Source: Variovorax sp. EL159
GTDB lineage: Bacteria > Pseudomonadota > Gammaproteobacteria > Burkholderiales > Burkholderiaceae_C
DNA length: 64,000 nt
Reading direction: 5' to 3'
NCBI RefSeq assembly: GCF_900100965.1
Contig: NZ_FMUJ01000002.1
Coordinates: forward strand, 1,175,869 to 1,239,868
The notes under the pieces were generated by a model. It was not told where the DNA came from. It saw only the letters and a program-made list of their open reading frames with translations, and searched no databases. The position numbers and the translations under genes are program-made. How positions within the stretch are numbered: position 1 is the first letter of the stretch; the number at the start of each line of letters is the position of its first letter. This document shows positions 52,626-60,654 of the stretch, piece after piece.

Positions 52626-53423
52626 TTAGGTCTTGAGGTCGGCGTACAGGCCGGTCACGCGGTCCATGATCGCCAGCAGGTTCTCGCTGGTGACGAACAC
52701 GTCGGACATCAGGCCGGGCGACGTGCCGGCGCCTTCCAGGCGCTGCAGGCCACGGTTGAAGAACATCCATTGCGCATCCGCCAGCACCAGTTCTTCCTTG
52801 ATCTGCGCGGTGGCTTCGGGTGCGTTGCGCAGCAGCTCGAGCGCGGCAACGAACTCGGTGCGCGCCTTGCCGATCTCGACCGCGCTACCGGCCGGGTCGA
52901 TGCGCATGGCGCCAGCCAGGTAGAACTTGGCCATGCGTTGCGACAGCATGCGCTGGCGGCCTGCGATGTTGACCAGGCGGCCCACCGGCTTGCCCGAGGC
53001 CGCCTCGTACTGCGTGGTGCCCTGGTGTGCGAGTGCGAGCACGGCGGCGTCGAGCTTGACGACCTGTGCGGCTTCGTCGCGGCTCGGTGCGGTGCCGGTC
53101 AGCTCGCGCTTGAAGTCGTTCCATGCGCCGCCGAGCGCGTCGTAGGTGCCGCGAATGGCGGGGCTGGGCGCGAAGGTCTTGAGCTCGGCCAACTGGCGCT
53201 CGAACAGCACGATCGACCGGTCCAGCACCTGCTGCGCATTGCGCGACTCGACGTTCTGCACCAGTGCCAGATAGGCCTTGCTCGCGCGCTGCGACAGCAT
53301 GCGCTGGCGGCCCGCCCTGTTGATGGCGTCGTTGAGGTCCGCCACCTGCGCGCGGACCCCCACGCTGGCCAGTGCCGCGGAAGCGATGAAGACACGTCTT
53401 TTCAAACCACGCACTCCACTCAT
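52626..53423 (-). CDS. Secreted protein with two nitrate-sensor P-box (PilJ-type) motifs
   Basis: A 265-residue protein with an N-terminal signal (KRRVFIASAALASVGVRAQ, Tat- or Sec-like). The mature part holds two copies of the type IV pilus chemotaxis-transducer N-terminal (PilJ_N) motif: DAINRAGRQRMLSQRASKAY (about 31-50) and LVNIAGRQRMLSQRMAKFYL (about 149-168), both close to the nitrate-binding P-box of NarX/NarQ. There is no kinase or signalling domain and no second membrane helix. Its ATG overlaps the nirB stop by four bases. A periplasmic nitrate/nitrite-binding role is plausible but unproven. Confidence 0.85.
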   Translation of the reverse strand: MSGVRGLKRRVFIASAALASVGVRAQVADLNDAINRAGRQRMLSQRASKAYLALVQNVESRNAQQVLDRSIVLFERQLAELKTFAPSPAIRGTYDALGGAWNDFKRELTGTAPSRDEAAQVVKLDAAVLALAHQGTTQYEAASGKPVGRLVNIAGRQRMLSQRMAKFYLAGAMRIDPAGSAVEIGKARTEFVAALELLRNAPEATAQIKEELVLADAQWMFFNRGLQRLEGAGTSPGLMSDVFVTSENLLAIMDRVTGLYADLKT

Positions 53424-55876
53424 GCCGCGATCGGCGTGAACTGCCGCACGTCGACTGACGCCTGCGCCGACTCGAACCACGGATCGGGTTCGCCGTCGAG
53501 CGCGAACTGCAGCCGCTCCCACAGCGCCTTGCGGCCTTCGGCGTCTTCGAGGATCTTCTTCTTCACATAGTCGAGCCCCACGCGGCCGATGTAGTGCACC
53601 GTGCGCTCCAGGTACCAGCCTTCCTCGCGGTACAGCTGCAGGAAGGCGCCGGCGTACTCCATCACTTCCTCGCTGGTCTTCACCTTCACGAGGAACTGCG
53701 CCACTTCGGTCTTGATGCCGCCATTGCCGCCCACGTACAGCTCCCAGCCCGAATCGACGCCGATCACGCCCACGTCCTTGATGCCGGCTTCGGCGCAGTT
53801 GCGCGGGCAGCCCGACACGGCCAGCTTGACCTTGTGCGGCGAGTACATGGCCCACAGCGCGCGCTCCAGGTCCTTGCCCATCTGCGTGGAGTCTTGCGTG
53901 CCGAAGCGGCACCACTCGCTGCCCACGCAGGTCTTCACCGTGCGCAGCGACTTGGCGTAGGCAAAGCCGCTGGGCATGCCGATGTCCTTCCACACGCCTT
54001 CGAGGTCTTCCTTCTTCACGCCCAGCAGGTCGATGCGCTGGCCGCCCGTGACCTTGACGGTCGGGATCTTGTACTTGTCCGCCGCATCGGCAATGCGCCG
54101 CAACTCGTCGGGCGTGGTGTGGCCGCCCCACATGCGCGGGATGACCGAGTAGGTGCCGTCCTTCTGGATGTTGGCGTGGCTGCGCTCGTTGACGAAGCGG
54201 CTCTGCGGATCGTCCTTTGCCTCCTTGGGCCAGGTGCTGATCAGGTAGTAGTTGATGGCCGGGCGGCAGGTGGCGCAGCCGTTGGGCGTGCGCCAGCCGA
54301 GGTTGCGGTACACCTCGTCGTGCGTCAGGTAGTGCTCCTTGCGGATCGCGTCGCGCACGTCCTGGTGGCTCACGTCGGTGCAGCCGCACACGGCCTTCTT
54401 CTTGGGCGTGGCGGAGTAGTCGCCACCGGCGGTGAACATCAGGATCTGCTCGACCAGGCCGGTGCACGAGCCGCAGCTCGCGCTGGCCTTGGTGTGCTTC
54501 TTCACCTCGTCGAGCGTGAACAGACCCTTGTCCTTGATGGCCTTGCAGATGGTGCCCTTGTTCACGCCGTTGCAGCCGCAGACCTCGGCATCGTCGGGCA
54601 TGCTCGCGGCCTTGCTGTGGCCCTCGTGGCCGGTGTCGCCGATGTTCGATTCGCCGAACATCAGCTTGTCGCGGATGTCGTGCACGCTGCGGCCGTCGCG
54701 CAGCAGCTTGAAGTACCAGCTGCCGTCCACCGTGTCGCCGTAGAGGCAGGCGCCGACCAGCTTGTCGTCCTTGATGACCAGCTTCTTGTAGACGCCGCCG
54801 AAGGGGTCGCTCATCACGATCTCTTCGCTGCCTTCACCGCCCTGGAAGTCGCCCGCGCTGAACAGGTCGATGCCCGTGACCTTGAGCTTGGTCGATGTGA
54901 GCGAGCCCGTGTAGCGGCCGATGCCGAACAGCGCCAGGTGGTTGGCCGCCACCTTGGCCTGCTCGAACAGCGGCGCCACGAGGCCGTAGGCGATGCCCCG
55001 GTGCGCCGCGCATTCGCCCACCGAGTAGATGCGCGCATCGGTCACGGTCTGCATGGTGTCGGTCACCACGATGCCGCGGTTGACGTGCAGCCGCATGCTC
55101 TCGGCCAGCGTGGTGTTGGGGCGGATGCCCACGGCCATCACGACGAGGTCGGTCGGGACTTCGGTGCCGTCCTTGAAGCGGATCGCCTTGACGCGGCCGG
55201 CCTTGCCTTCTTCCGCGTCGCCAACGAGTTCCTGCGTCTGCGCGCCCATCAGGAACTTCATGCCGCGGTCTTCCAGCGACTTCTGCAGCAGCTTGCCCGC
55301 CACTTCGTCGAGCTGGCGCTCCATGAGCCAGGGCATGACGTGCACCACCGTGACCTGCATGCCGCGCTTCATCAAACCGTTGGCGGCTTCGAGCCCGAGC
55401 AGGCCGCCGCCGATGACCACCGCATGCCTGTGCGTCTTTGCGGTCTCGATCATCAGGTTGGTGTCGGCGATGTCGCGGTAGGCGATCACGCCGTCGAGCT
55501 TCGCGCCCGGCACCGGCAGCATGAAGGGGTTGGAGCCGGTGCACAACAGCAGGCGGTCGTAGGCGGCCTCGGTGCCGTCCTCGGCGCGCACGATGCGCCT
55601 GACGCGATCGACCGACGCCACCTTCTTGCCGGCATGCAGCGTGATGCCGTTCTCTTCGTACCAGCTCCAGGGGTTGAGGATGATCTCGTCCACCGTCTGC
55701 TCGCCGGCCAGCACGGGCGACAGCAGGATGCGGTTGTAGTTCGGGTGCGGCTCGGCGCCGAACACGGTGATGTCGTAGAGGTCGGGCTCGACCTTCAGCA
55801 GCTCCTCGATGGTGCGCACGCCGGCCATGCCATTGCCGACCATCACGAGCTTCTGTTTCTTCACGCGCATGTCCAT
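53420..55876 (-). CDS. nirB: NADH-dependent nitrite reductase large subunit NirB
   Basis: An 818-residue cytoplasmic enzyme reducing nitrite to ammonium with NADH. It has the FAD module (LVMVGNGMAGVRTIEELLKV at 9-28) and NADH module (VVIGGGLLGLEAANGLMKRG), two BFD-like 2Fe-2S segments (VCGCNGVNKGTICKAI; CGSCTGLVEQIL) and the C-terminal siroheme/4Fe-4S domain with TCVGSEWCRFGTQDS and VSGCPRNCAEAGIKDVGVIG. All ligand cysteines are present. It lies between nrtD and the P-box protein gene. Confidence 0.95.
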   Translation of the reverse strand: MDMRVKKQKLVMVGNGMAGVRTIEELLKVEPDLYDITVFGAEPHPNYNRILLSPVLAGEQTVDEIILNPWSWYEENGITLHAGKKVASVDRVRRIVRAEDGTEAAYDRLLLCTGSNPFMLPVPGAKLDGVIAYRDIADTNLMIETAKTHRHAVVIGGGLLGLEAANGLMKRGMQVTVVHVMPWLMERQLDEVAGKLLQKSLEDRGMKFLMGAQTQELVGDAEEGKAGRVKAIRFKDGTEVPTDLVVMAVGIRPNTTLAESMRLHVNRGIVVTDTMQTVTDARIYSVGECAAHRGIAYGLVAPLFEQAKVAANHLALFGIGRYTGSLTSTKLKVTGIDLFSAGDFQGGEGSEEIVMSDPFGGVYKKLVIKDDKLVGACLYGDTVDGSWYFKLLRDGRSVHDIRDKLMFGESNIGDTGHEGHSKAASMPDDAEVCGCNGVNKGTICKAIKDKGLFTLDEVKKHTKASASCGSCTGLVEQILMFTAGGDYSATPKKKAVCGCTDVSHQDVRDAIRKEHYLTHDEVYRNLGWRTPNGCATCRPAINYYLISTWPKEAKDDPQSRFVNERSHANIQKDGTYSVIPRMWGGHTTPDELRRIADAADKYKIPTVKVTGGQRIDLLGVKKEDLEGVWKDIGMPSGFAYAKSLRTVKTCVGSEWCRFGTQDSTQMGKDLERALWAMYSPHKVKLAVSGCPRNCAEAGIKDVGVIGVDSGWELYVGGNGGIKTEVAQFLVKVKTSEEVMEYAGAFLQLYREEGWYLERTVHYIGRVGLDYVKKKILEDAEGRKALWERLQFALDGEPDPWFESAQASVDVRQFTPIAA

Positions 55877-55904
55877 GGTGTTGTGCTCCTGCGGGCGGAC
55901 GGCT

Positions 55905-56714
55905 TCAGGCGGCGGTCTTTTCCACATGCGCCTGGCGCGTGTAGAGAAAGTCGATCACGGCCTTGCGGGCATGGACGTAGGCCGGGTCTTCGGCCAGCGC
56001 CACGCGGTTGCGCGGGCGGGCGATGTCCACCGAGAGCGCGTCGCCGATGGTGGCGGCCGGGCCGTTGGTGAGCATCACGATGCGGTCGCTCAGCAGCACG
56101 GCCTCGTCGACGTCGTGCGTGACCATGACGACGGTGCTCTGCGTCTTCTGCACGATGGCCAGCAGCTCGTCTTGCAGCTTGGCGCGGGTGAGGGCGTCGA
56201 GCGCGCCGAAGGGCTCGTCCATCAGCAGCACCTTGGGCTCCATCGACAGCGCGCGCGCAATGCCCACGCGCTGCTTCATGCCGCCGGAGATTTCGCCGGG
56301 GCGCTTCTGTGCGGCGGGCGTGAGGCCGACCAGCGCGAGCGCGGCATCGGTGCGCTCGCGCAACTGGGCCTTGGTTTCCGAGGCCGCGAACACGCGCTCG
56401 ACGGCGAGGTACACGTTCTCGAAGCAGGTCAGCCAGGGCAGCAGCGAATGGTTCTGGAACACCACCGCGCGCTCGGGGCCGGGGCCCTTGATCTCGCGGT
56501 TGGCGCACAGCAGCACGCCCTCGGTGGGCGTGGTGAGCCCGGCGATCAGGTTCAGCAGCGTCGACTTGCCGCAGCCCGAGTGGCCGATCAGCGTGATGAA
56601 CTCGCCCTTGGCCACGTTCAGGTGAATGTCGCGCAGTGCGAGGAAGCGGCCCTTGGGCGTCTTGAATGCCTGCTCGACGCCGTGGATCTCGATGTACTTG
56701 GAGTCGTCGTTCAT
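55905..56714 (-). CDS. nrtD: Nitrate ABC transporter ATPase
   Basis: A 269-residue ATPase of the NrtD/TauB/SsuB group: Walker A GHSGCGKST, Q-loop VVFQNHSLLPWLT, signature ISGGMKQRVGIARALSM, Walker B VLLMDEPFGALDALT, and H-loop VMVTHDVDEA. The NrtC-type fusion to a binding-protein domain is absent. It overlaps nrtB by four bases and is the ATPase of the nrtABD nitrate importer. Confidence 0.93.
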   Translation of the reverse strand: MNDDSKYIEIHGVEQAFKTPKGRFLALRDIHLNVAKGEFITLIGHSGCGKSTLLNLIAGLTTPTEGVLLCANREIKGPGPERAVVFQNHSLLPWLTCFENVYLAVERVFAASETKAQLRERTDAALALVGLTPAAQKRPGEISGGMKQRVGIARALSMEPKVLLMDEPFGALDALTRAKLQDELLAIVQKTQSTVVMVTHDVDEAVLLSDRIVMLTNGPAATIGDALSVDIARPRNRVALAEDPAYVHARKAVIDFLYTRQAHVEKTAA

Positions 56715-57655
56715 GACTTCACCTCTTCAAACGTGAACGCGGTAGCCAGCTTGATGAGCGCGAACTCCAGCACCAATCCGACGATGCCGATCACGAAGAT
56801 CGCGATGATGATGTTGGCGACGTTGAGGTTGTTCCACTCGTCCCACACCCAGAAGCCGATGCCGACGCCGCCGGTCAGCATCTCGGCCGCCACGATCACC
56901 AGCCATGCGGTGCCCACTGCAAGCCGCACGCCGGTCAGCATGTAGGGCAGCACGGCAGGAAAGAGGATCTTGGTAAGGATCTTCCATTCGCTCAGGTTCA
57001 GCACCTTTGCCACGTTCATGTAGTCGCTGGGCACGCGCTGCACGCCCACGGCGGTGTTGATGACCATCGGCCAGATCGAGCAGATGAAGATGGTCCAGAT
57101 GGCAGCCGGGTTGGCGCCCTTGAACACCAGCAGGCCGATGGGCAGCCAGGCCAGCGGCGACACCGGGCGCAGCAGGCTGATCAGCGGGTTGAACATGCGC
57201 GAGAGAAACTCGAAGCGCCCAATGGCAAAGCCCGCCGGAATGCCGATCAGCGCCGCCAGGCCGAAGCCCAGCGCCACGCGCTGCAGCGAGGACAGCACGT
57301 TCCAGCCCACGCCCTGGTCGTTCGGGCCCTTGCTGTAGAACGGATCGCTGAACACCGTGAGCGCCTGTTGCCAGGTGGCATACGGCGTGGGAAAGCCGGT
57401 GGTACTGTTCATGGCCACCAGCTCCCAGATCAGCACCAGCAGGCCGAAGCCGGCGAGCGGCGGCAGCACGCGCATCCAGAAGGCACGCAGGTCGAGCGGC
57501 GCGCGTTGCTTCTGTTCCCTCTCCTTCTTTGGGAGGGGGTTGGGGTGAGGGGCGGCCTCGGCGCGGGGCACACCCTCGCTCCGGCCCTCTCCCGTACGCG
57601 GAAGAGGGGGCGCCAGGGACGTATCCAGGGGCGAATGAAAGACGGCACTGACCAT
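56711..57655 (-). CDS. nrtB: Nitrate ABC transporter permease with repeat-derived N-terminus
   Basis: A 314-residue NrtB/TauC/SsuC-type permease with six helices and the EAA-type loop (SDYMNVAKVLNLSEWKILTK). The first conserved sequence starts near residue 45 (APLDLRAFWMRVLPPLAGFG). Residues 12-44 (through APPLPRTGEGRSEGV and EAAPHPNPLPKKEREQ) are translated from dispersed repeat 4, which has inserted in frame. Without it the protein would have a usual NrtB start. It follows nrtA by 10 bp. Confidence 0.9.
   Translation of the reverse strand: MVSAVFHSPLDTSLAPPLPRTGEGRSEGVPRAEAAPHPNPLPKKEREQKQRAPLDLRAFWMRVLPPLAGFGLLVLIWELVAMNSTTGFPTPYATWQQALTVFSDPFYSKGPNDQGVGWNVLSSLQRVALGFGLAALIGIPAGFAIGRFEFLSRMFNPLISLLRPVSPLAWLPIGLLVFKGANPAAIWTIFICSIWPMVINTAVGVQRVPSDYMNVAKVLNLSEWKILTKILFPAVLPYMLTGVRLAVGTAWLVIVAAEMLTGGVGIGFWVWDEWNNLNVANIIIAIFVIGIVGLVLEFALIKLATAFTFEEVKS
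57512..57625. repeat. Dispersed GC-rich palindromic repeat, copy 4 (inside nrtB)
   Basis: Inverted arms (CCCTCTCCTTCTTTGGGAGG from about 57517, and CCGGCCCTCTCCCGTACGCG from about 57580) with the same palindromic plan as the other copies lie entirely in the 5' coding region of nrtB. Confidence 0.65.
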
Positions 57656-57665
57656 GTTGTTCTCC

Positions 57666-58910
57666 CTATGCATGGAGCTTGAACGAATCGGCGTATTTCT
57701 TCGGGTCCTTGCCGTCCCACACCGAGCCGTCGAACAGCTTGCTGGTGCGCATCGCGTCCTTGGGCACCGGTGTTTGCGTGGCGGCGGCGGCCTGCTTGTA
57801 GATGTCGATGCGGTTGATCTCGGTGGCCACCTTCAGGTAGTCGGGGTGGTCCTTCAGCAGGCCCCAGCGCTTGTGCTGCGTGAGGAACCACATGCCGTCC
57901 GACAGGTACGGAAAGTTCACGGCGCCGCCGTTGTAGAACTTCATGTGGTTGGGGTCGTCCCAGCTCTTGCCCAGGCCGTTGGTGTAGCGGCCCAGGATGC
58001 GCTGGTTGATGGCATCGACGCTGGTGTTGACGTAGCTCTTGTCGGCGATGGTCTCGGCCATCTTGTTCTTGTTCTGCAGGCCGGCGTCGATCCACTTGCC
58101 GGCTTCGAGGATGGCGGCGGTCACGGCGCGCGCGGTGTTGGGGTACTTCTTCGTGAAGTCGGCGGTGCAGCCGAGCACCTTCTCGGGATGGTCCTTCCAG
58201 ATGTCCTGCGTGGTGATGGCCGTGATGCCGATGCCGTCCATGATCGCGCGCTGGCCCCAGGGTTCGCCGACGCAGTAGCCGTCCATGTTGCCCACGCGCA
58301 TGTTGGCCACCATCTGCGGCGGCGGCACGGTGATGTTCTTCACGTCCTTGAACGGGTCGATGCCGGCCGAGGCGAGCCAGTAGTAGAGCCACATGGCGTG
58401 CGTGCCGGTGGGGAAGGTCTGGGCGAAGGTGTATTCGCGCTTCTCGCTGGCGATGAGCTTGGCGAGCGAGGCGGCATCGACCGCGCCCTTGTCGGCCAGC
58501 TTCTTCGACAGCGTGATGGCCTGGCCGTTGTTGTTGAGGGTCATGAGCACGGCCATGTCCTTCTTCGGGCCGCTCAGGCCCAGGTGCATGCCGTAGACCA
58601 GGCCATAGAGCACGTGCGCCATGTCGAGGTCGCCGTTGGCCAGCTTGTCGCGCACGCCGGCCCAGCTCGCTTCCTTGCTGGGGACGATCTTCACGCCGTA
58701 CTTCTTGTCGATGCCCAGCACCGAGGCCATGACCACGCTGGCGCAGTCGGTCAGCGGGATGAAGCCGATCTTCACTTCTTCCTTTTCGGGCTTGTCCGAG
58801 CCCTGGGCCCAGACGGCGGCGCGCAGCGCGGGGTCGATGCCCACGGCGCCGATGGCGGCGGCTTGCAGGACGCGGCGTCGGCTGAGGCGGGTTTTGAGCA
58901 GGTCGGTCAT
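57666..58910 (-). CDS. nrtA: Nitrate ABC transporter substrate-binding protein
   Basis: A 414-residue NrtA/CmpA/NasF-type periplasmic binding protein. A twin-arginine signal is at the N-terminus (LSRRRVLQAAAIGAVG, about residues 8-24). The nitrate/bicarbonate-binding-fold motifs VKIGFIPLTDCASVVMASVL, ATFPTGTHAMWLYYW-like (QTFPTGTHAMWLYYWLASAG) and MDGYCVGEPWGQRA are present. It is the first gene of the nitrate operon, preceded by the NasR-type leader. Confidence 0.94.
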   Translation of the reverse strand: MTDLLKTRLSRRRVLQAAAIGAVGIDPALRAAVWAQGSDKPEKEEVKIGFIPLTDCASVVMASVLGIDKKYGVKIVPSKEASWAGVRDKLANGDLDMAHVLYGLVYGMHLGLSGPKKDMAVLMTLNNNGQAITLSKKLADKGAVDAASLAKLIASEKREYTFAQTFPTGTHAMWLYYWLASAGIDPFKDVKNITVPPPQMVANMRVGNMDGYCVGEPWGQRAIMDGIGITAITTQDIWKDHPEKVLGCTADFTKKYPNTARAVTAAILEAGKWIDAGLQNKNKMAETIADKSYVNTSVDAINQRILGRYTNGLGKSWDDPNHMKFYNGGAVNFPYLSDGMWFLTQHKRWGLLKDHPDYLKVATEINRIDIYKQAAAATQTPVPKDAMRTSKLFDGSVWDGKDPKKYADSFKLHA

Positions 58911-58944
58911 GGGGCGGGCTCCGGTTGAAGGCGGGACAGATGAC

Positions 58945-59030
58945 AAAGAAAAAGCAAAGCGAAAAACAAGAAAGGCGTCCTCACCGCGCGGGGCTGCTCG
59001 AAAACGAGCCCCGCGGATAAGGACGCCTTT
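58945..59030 (-). terminator. NasR-controlled terminator in the nas leader
   Basis: On the minus strand a long stem, AAAGGCGTCC (59030-59021) paired with GGACGCCTTT (58980-58971), with an inner GCGGGGCT / AGCCCCGC pair closed by a CGTTTTCG loop, is followed by a T-rich tract (58972-58945). It lies 35 bases or more upstream of nrtA, so it is an attenuator, the expected target of NasR antitermination. Confidence 0.85.
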
Positions 59031-59046
59031 GTCCGGTTCGGTGGGT

Positions 59047-59100
59047 GACACCCGCCATTGGGTGTCGCCTGCCTGAAGACCTGGTGGTCTATGGCTTCAG
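59047..59100 (-). ncRNA. Two-hairpin ANTAR-type leader RNA for NasR
   Basis: The transcript would carry two adjacent hairpins upstream of the terminator. The second (59066-59047) is GACACCC - AATGGC - GGGTGTC, with a six-base loop having A at position 1 and G at position 4, the pattern required for ANTAR binding. The first (59100-59073) is built on AGACC / GGTCT, possibly with outer CTGAAG / CTTCAG; its loop fits less well. They are six bases apart. Confidence 0.7.
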
Positions 59101-59103
59101 TGT

Positions 59104-59120
59104 TGCAAGCTGTGTGCCAA
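59104..59120 (-). promoter_or_regulatory. Sigma54-type promoter of the nitrate operon
   Basis: On the minus strand TTGGCACACAGCTTGCA matches the -24/-12 consensus (TGGCAC then TTGCA with GG and GC 12 bp apart). The predicted start is near 59090-59088, at the 5' side of the first leader hairpin. Isolated NtrC-like half-sites (GGTGCA at 59161, TGCACC at 59231) lie upstream, without a full palindrome. Confidence 0.75.
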
Positions 59121-59139
59121 GCTGACGGATGCCTGATTT

Positions 59140-59156
59140 GCTATGAAAAGGGTAGC
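59140..59156. repeat. Comamonad-type AT-rich mini-palindrome upstream of the nas promoter
   Basis: GCTAT - GAAAAGG - GTAGC in the context ATTTGCTATGAAAAGG is a second copy of the element in the flavoprotein gene. It sits 20 bp upstream of the sigma54 promoter, between it and possible enhancer sites. Confidence 0.5.
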
Positions 59157-59257
59157 TGGCGGTGCAAGGCCGTTGCGGGCGACATGGGTCTGAGGCCCGT
59201 TGAGATGTGAGATGCACGCTTGTTGTGCACTGCACCAACTCGAACCGCCTTCGGCCT

Positions 59258-60541
59258 TCAGTGCGGGGGCTGTGTGTCGAGCGGCAGGTAGTCGGCCATC
59301 GCCAGCACCGACTCGGCCACGTCGACCAGGCGACGGTTCTGGTTCATCGCGGTCTGGCGCAGCATCTTGTGCGCCTCTTCTTCGCTCAGGCGCCGGTGCG
59401 CCATCAGCAGGCCCTTGGCGCGTTCAACGATCTTGCGTTCGTTGAGCGAGGCACGCACGGTTTCGAGTTCGTCGCCCATGGCTTGCAGCCGGTGCGACTG
59501 CTCCTGGACCATGTCGAGCACCGAGCGTTCCAGGTGGCGGCCGAACTGGGCGGGCGCGGCGGCCTGCGCGTCGGCGTCGTCGAAGAACATGGCGCTGTTG
59601 TCGGCCTGCGGTGCCAGGGTGCCGAGCACTTCCTGGTACTTCTGCAGCTCGCTGCGCGCCTGCGCGGTCTTGTGGCCGCACAGCGCGCGCAGGTCGGCGG
59701 CCAGGCGGTCTTCGACGGTCTTCATGGCGTCGATGCGGCGGGTGCAGCAGTCGAACCATGCCTGGCTCAACTGGGTGCCGGCGATGCCCGCAGGAGTTGC
59801 CGGCGCGGACGTGGCGCCCATGCGGCGCATGCGTTCCAGCTCGGCCAGCGTGGCATCGGACTGGCTCTCGCGCCAGAGCACCAGCAGTGCCGCGTCCGAG
59901 AAATCGGTAAAGACCTGAAAGCAGCGCTCCTGCGATTCGATCAAGTGCAGCCATTGCAGGCGCTGTGCCTCGTCGCTGCGGCCTTCCGCCAGCGCGGCGG
60001 CGCCGAAGGCGCGCTCCTGGCCCGCGAACTCCTTGCCCTGCATGAAATTGAACATGGCCACCAGCAGGCGGGAGATTTCGGGGTCGGTCGCGCCGTCGGC
60101 CGCTTCGAACACCACCGACAGCAGGCCCGCGATGAGCTTGGCAAAGGCGGCGGTGGCTTGCGCCGGCTTCAGTTCGAGCGCGCCGATGCGGCGGCGCAAT
60201 GCGGGCAGCGCGTCCAGCCCCGGCAGCACCCAGGCGATGCGGCTGAAGAGGCGGGCACCGTTGCCGGGGCCGGCGCGGTGCCGGGCCTCGGTTTCGAGCT
60301 GGTCGAAACCGGCGCGCACTTCCTGTTCGAGCGACAGGCATTCGGCAATCTGCGGATCGCGTTGGTCGGCGAGGCGGCCGCCGCGCGAAGCCAGGAACAC
60401 GTTCGACATGCCGCGTTCGCGCTGCAGCGCGTGGACCAACCGGCCGATCACGCCGACCAGGTCGCTGGTGCGGGCGAGCTGGTCCAGCTCGTCGATTTCG
60501 CAGCGGCGGGCGGCGATCAGAAAGTTCAGTCCGGATTTCAT
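59258..60541 (-). CDS. nasR: Nitrate-responsive antiterminator NasR (NIT + ANTAR)
   Basis: A 427-residue regulator. An all-helical NIT nitrate-sensing domain covers about residues 30-310 ([20 protein letters not shown] is its characteristic start) and a C-terminal ANTAR RNA-binding domain is at about 360-420 ([20 protein letters not shown], then [20 protein letters not shown]). Nitrate binding lets ANTAR bind the leader hairpins and prevent termination. Its target leader begins 160 bp downstream on the same strand, before nrtA. It is divergent from tsaD by 113 bp. Confidence 0.94.
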   Translation of the reverse strand: MKSGLNFLIAARRCEIDELDQLARTSDLVGVIGRLVHALQRERGMSNVFLASRGGRLADQRDPQIAECLSLEQEVRAGFDQLETEARHRAGPGNGARLFSRIAWVLPGLDALPALRRRIGALELKPAQATAAFAKLIAGLLSVVFEAADGATDPEISRLLVAMFNFMQGKEFAGQERAFGAAALAEGRSDEAQRLQWLHLIESQERCFQVFTDFSDAALLVLWRESQSDATLAELERMRRMGATSAPATPAGIAGTQLSQAWFDCCTRRIDAMKTVEDRLAADLRALCGHKTAQARSELQKYQEVLGTLAPQADNSAMFFDDADAQAAAPAQFGRHLERSVLDMVQEQSHRLQAMGDELETVRASLNERKIVERAKGLLMAHRRLSEEEAHKMLRQTAMNQNRRLVDVAESVLAMADYLPLDTQPPH

Positions 60542-60641
60542 GGTGGGGAAGCGCGCGAAGGGCAGGGGGCACAGCGTCACTGCAACATCCGTGCCTCGGG
60601 CGCCGCTTGTCCCTTGGCGGGCGCGCCCGGCAGGCGCCACC

Positions 60642-60647
60642 TACACT
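60642..60647 (+). promoter_or_regulatory. Probable -10 of tsaD
   Basis: TACACT ends seven bases before the tsaD ATG, and no Shine-Dalgarno is present between them. A convincing -35 at 16-18 bp is not seen. If used, the mRNA would be leaderless. Confidence 0.35.
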
Positions 60648-60654
60648 CGGCGCC

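Noticed and set aside
49245..53570. A 1441-codon open frame antisense to nasA and nirD
   Set aside because: It spans several well-supported genes and two repeats on the other strand, with no domain seen. High GC makes such stop-free antisense frames common here.
59161..59236. Full NtrC enhancer upstream of the nas promoter
   Set aside because: GGTGCA and TGCACC half-sites exist but not with the TGCACC-N5-GGTGCA spacing, so only half-sites are noted.
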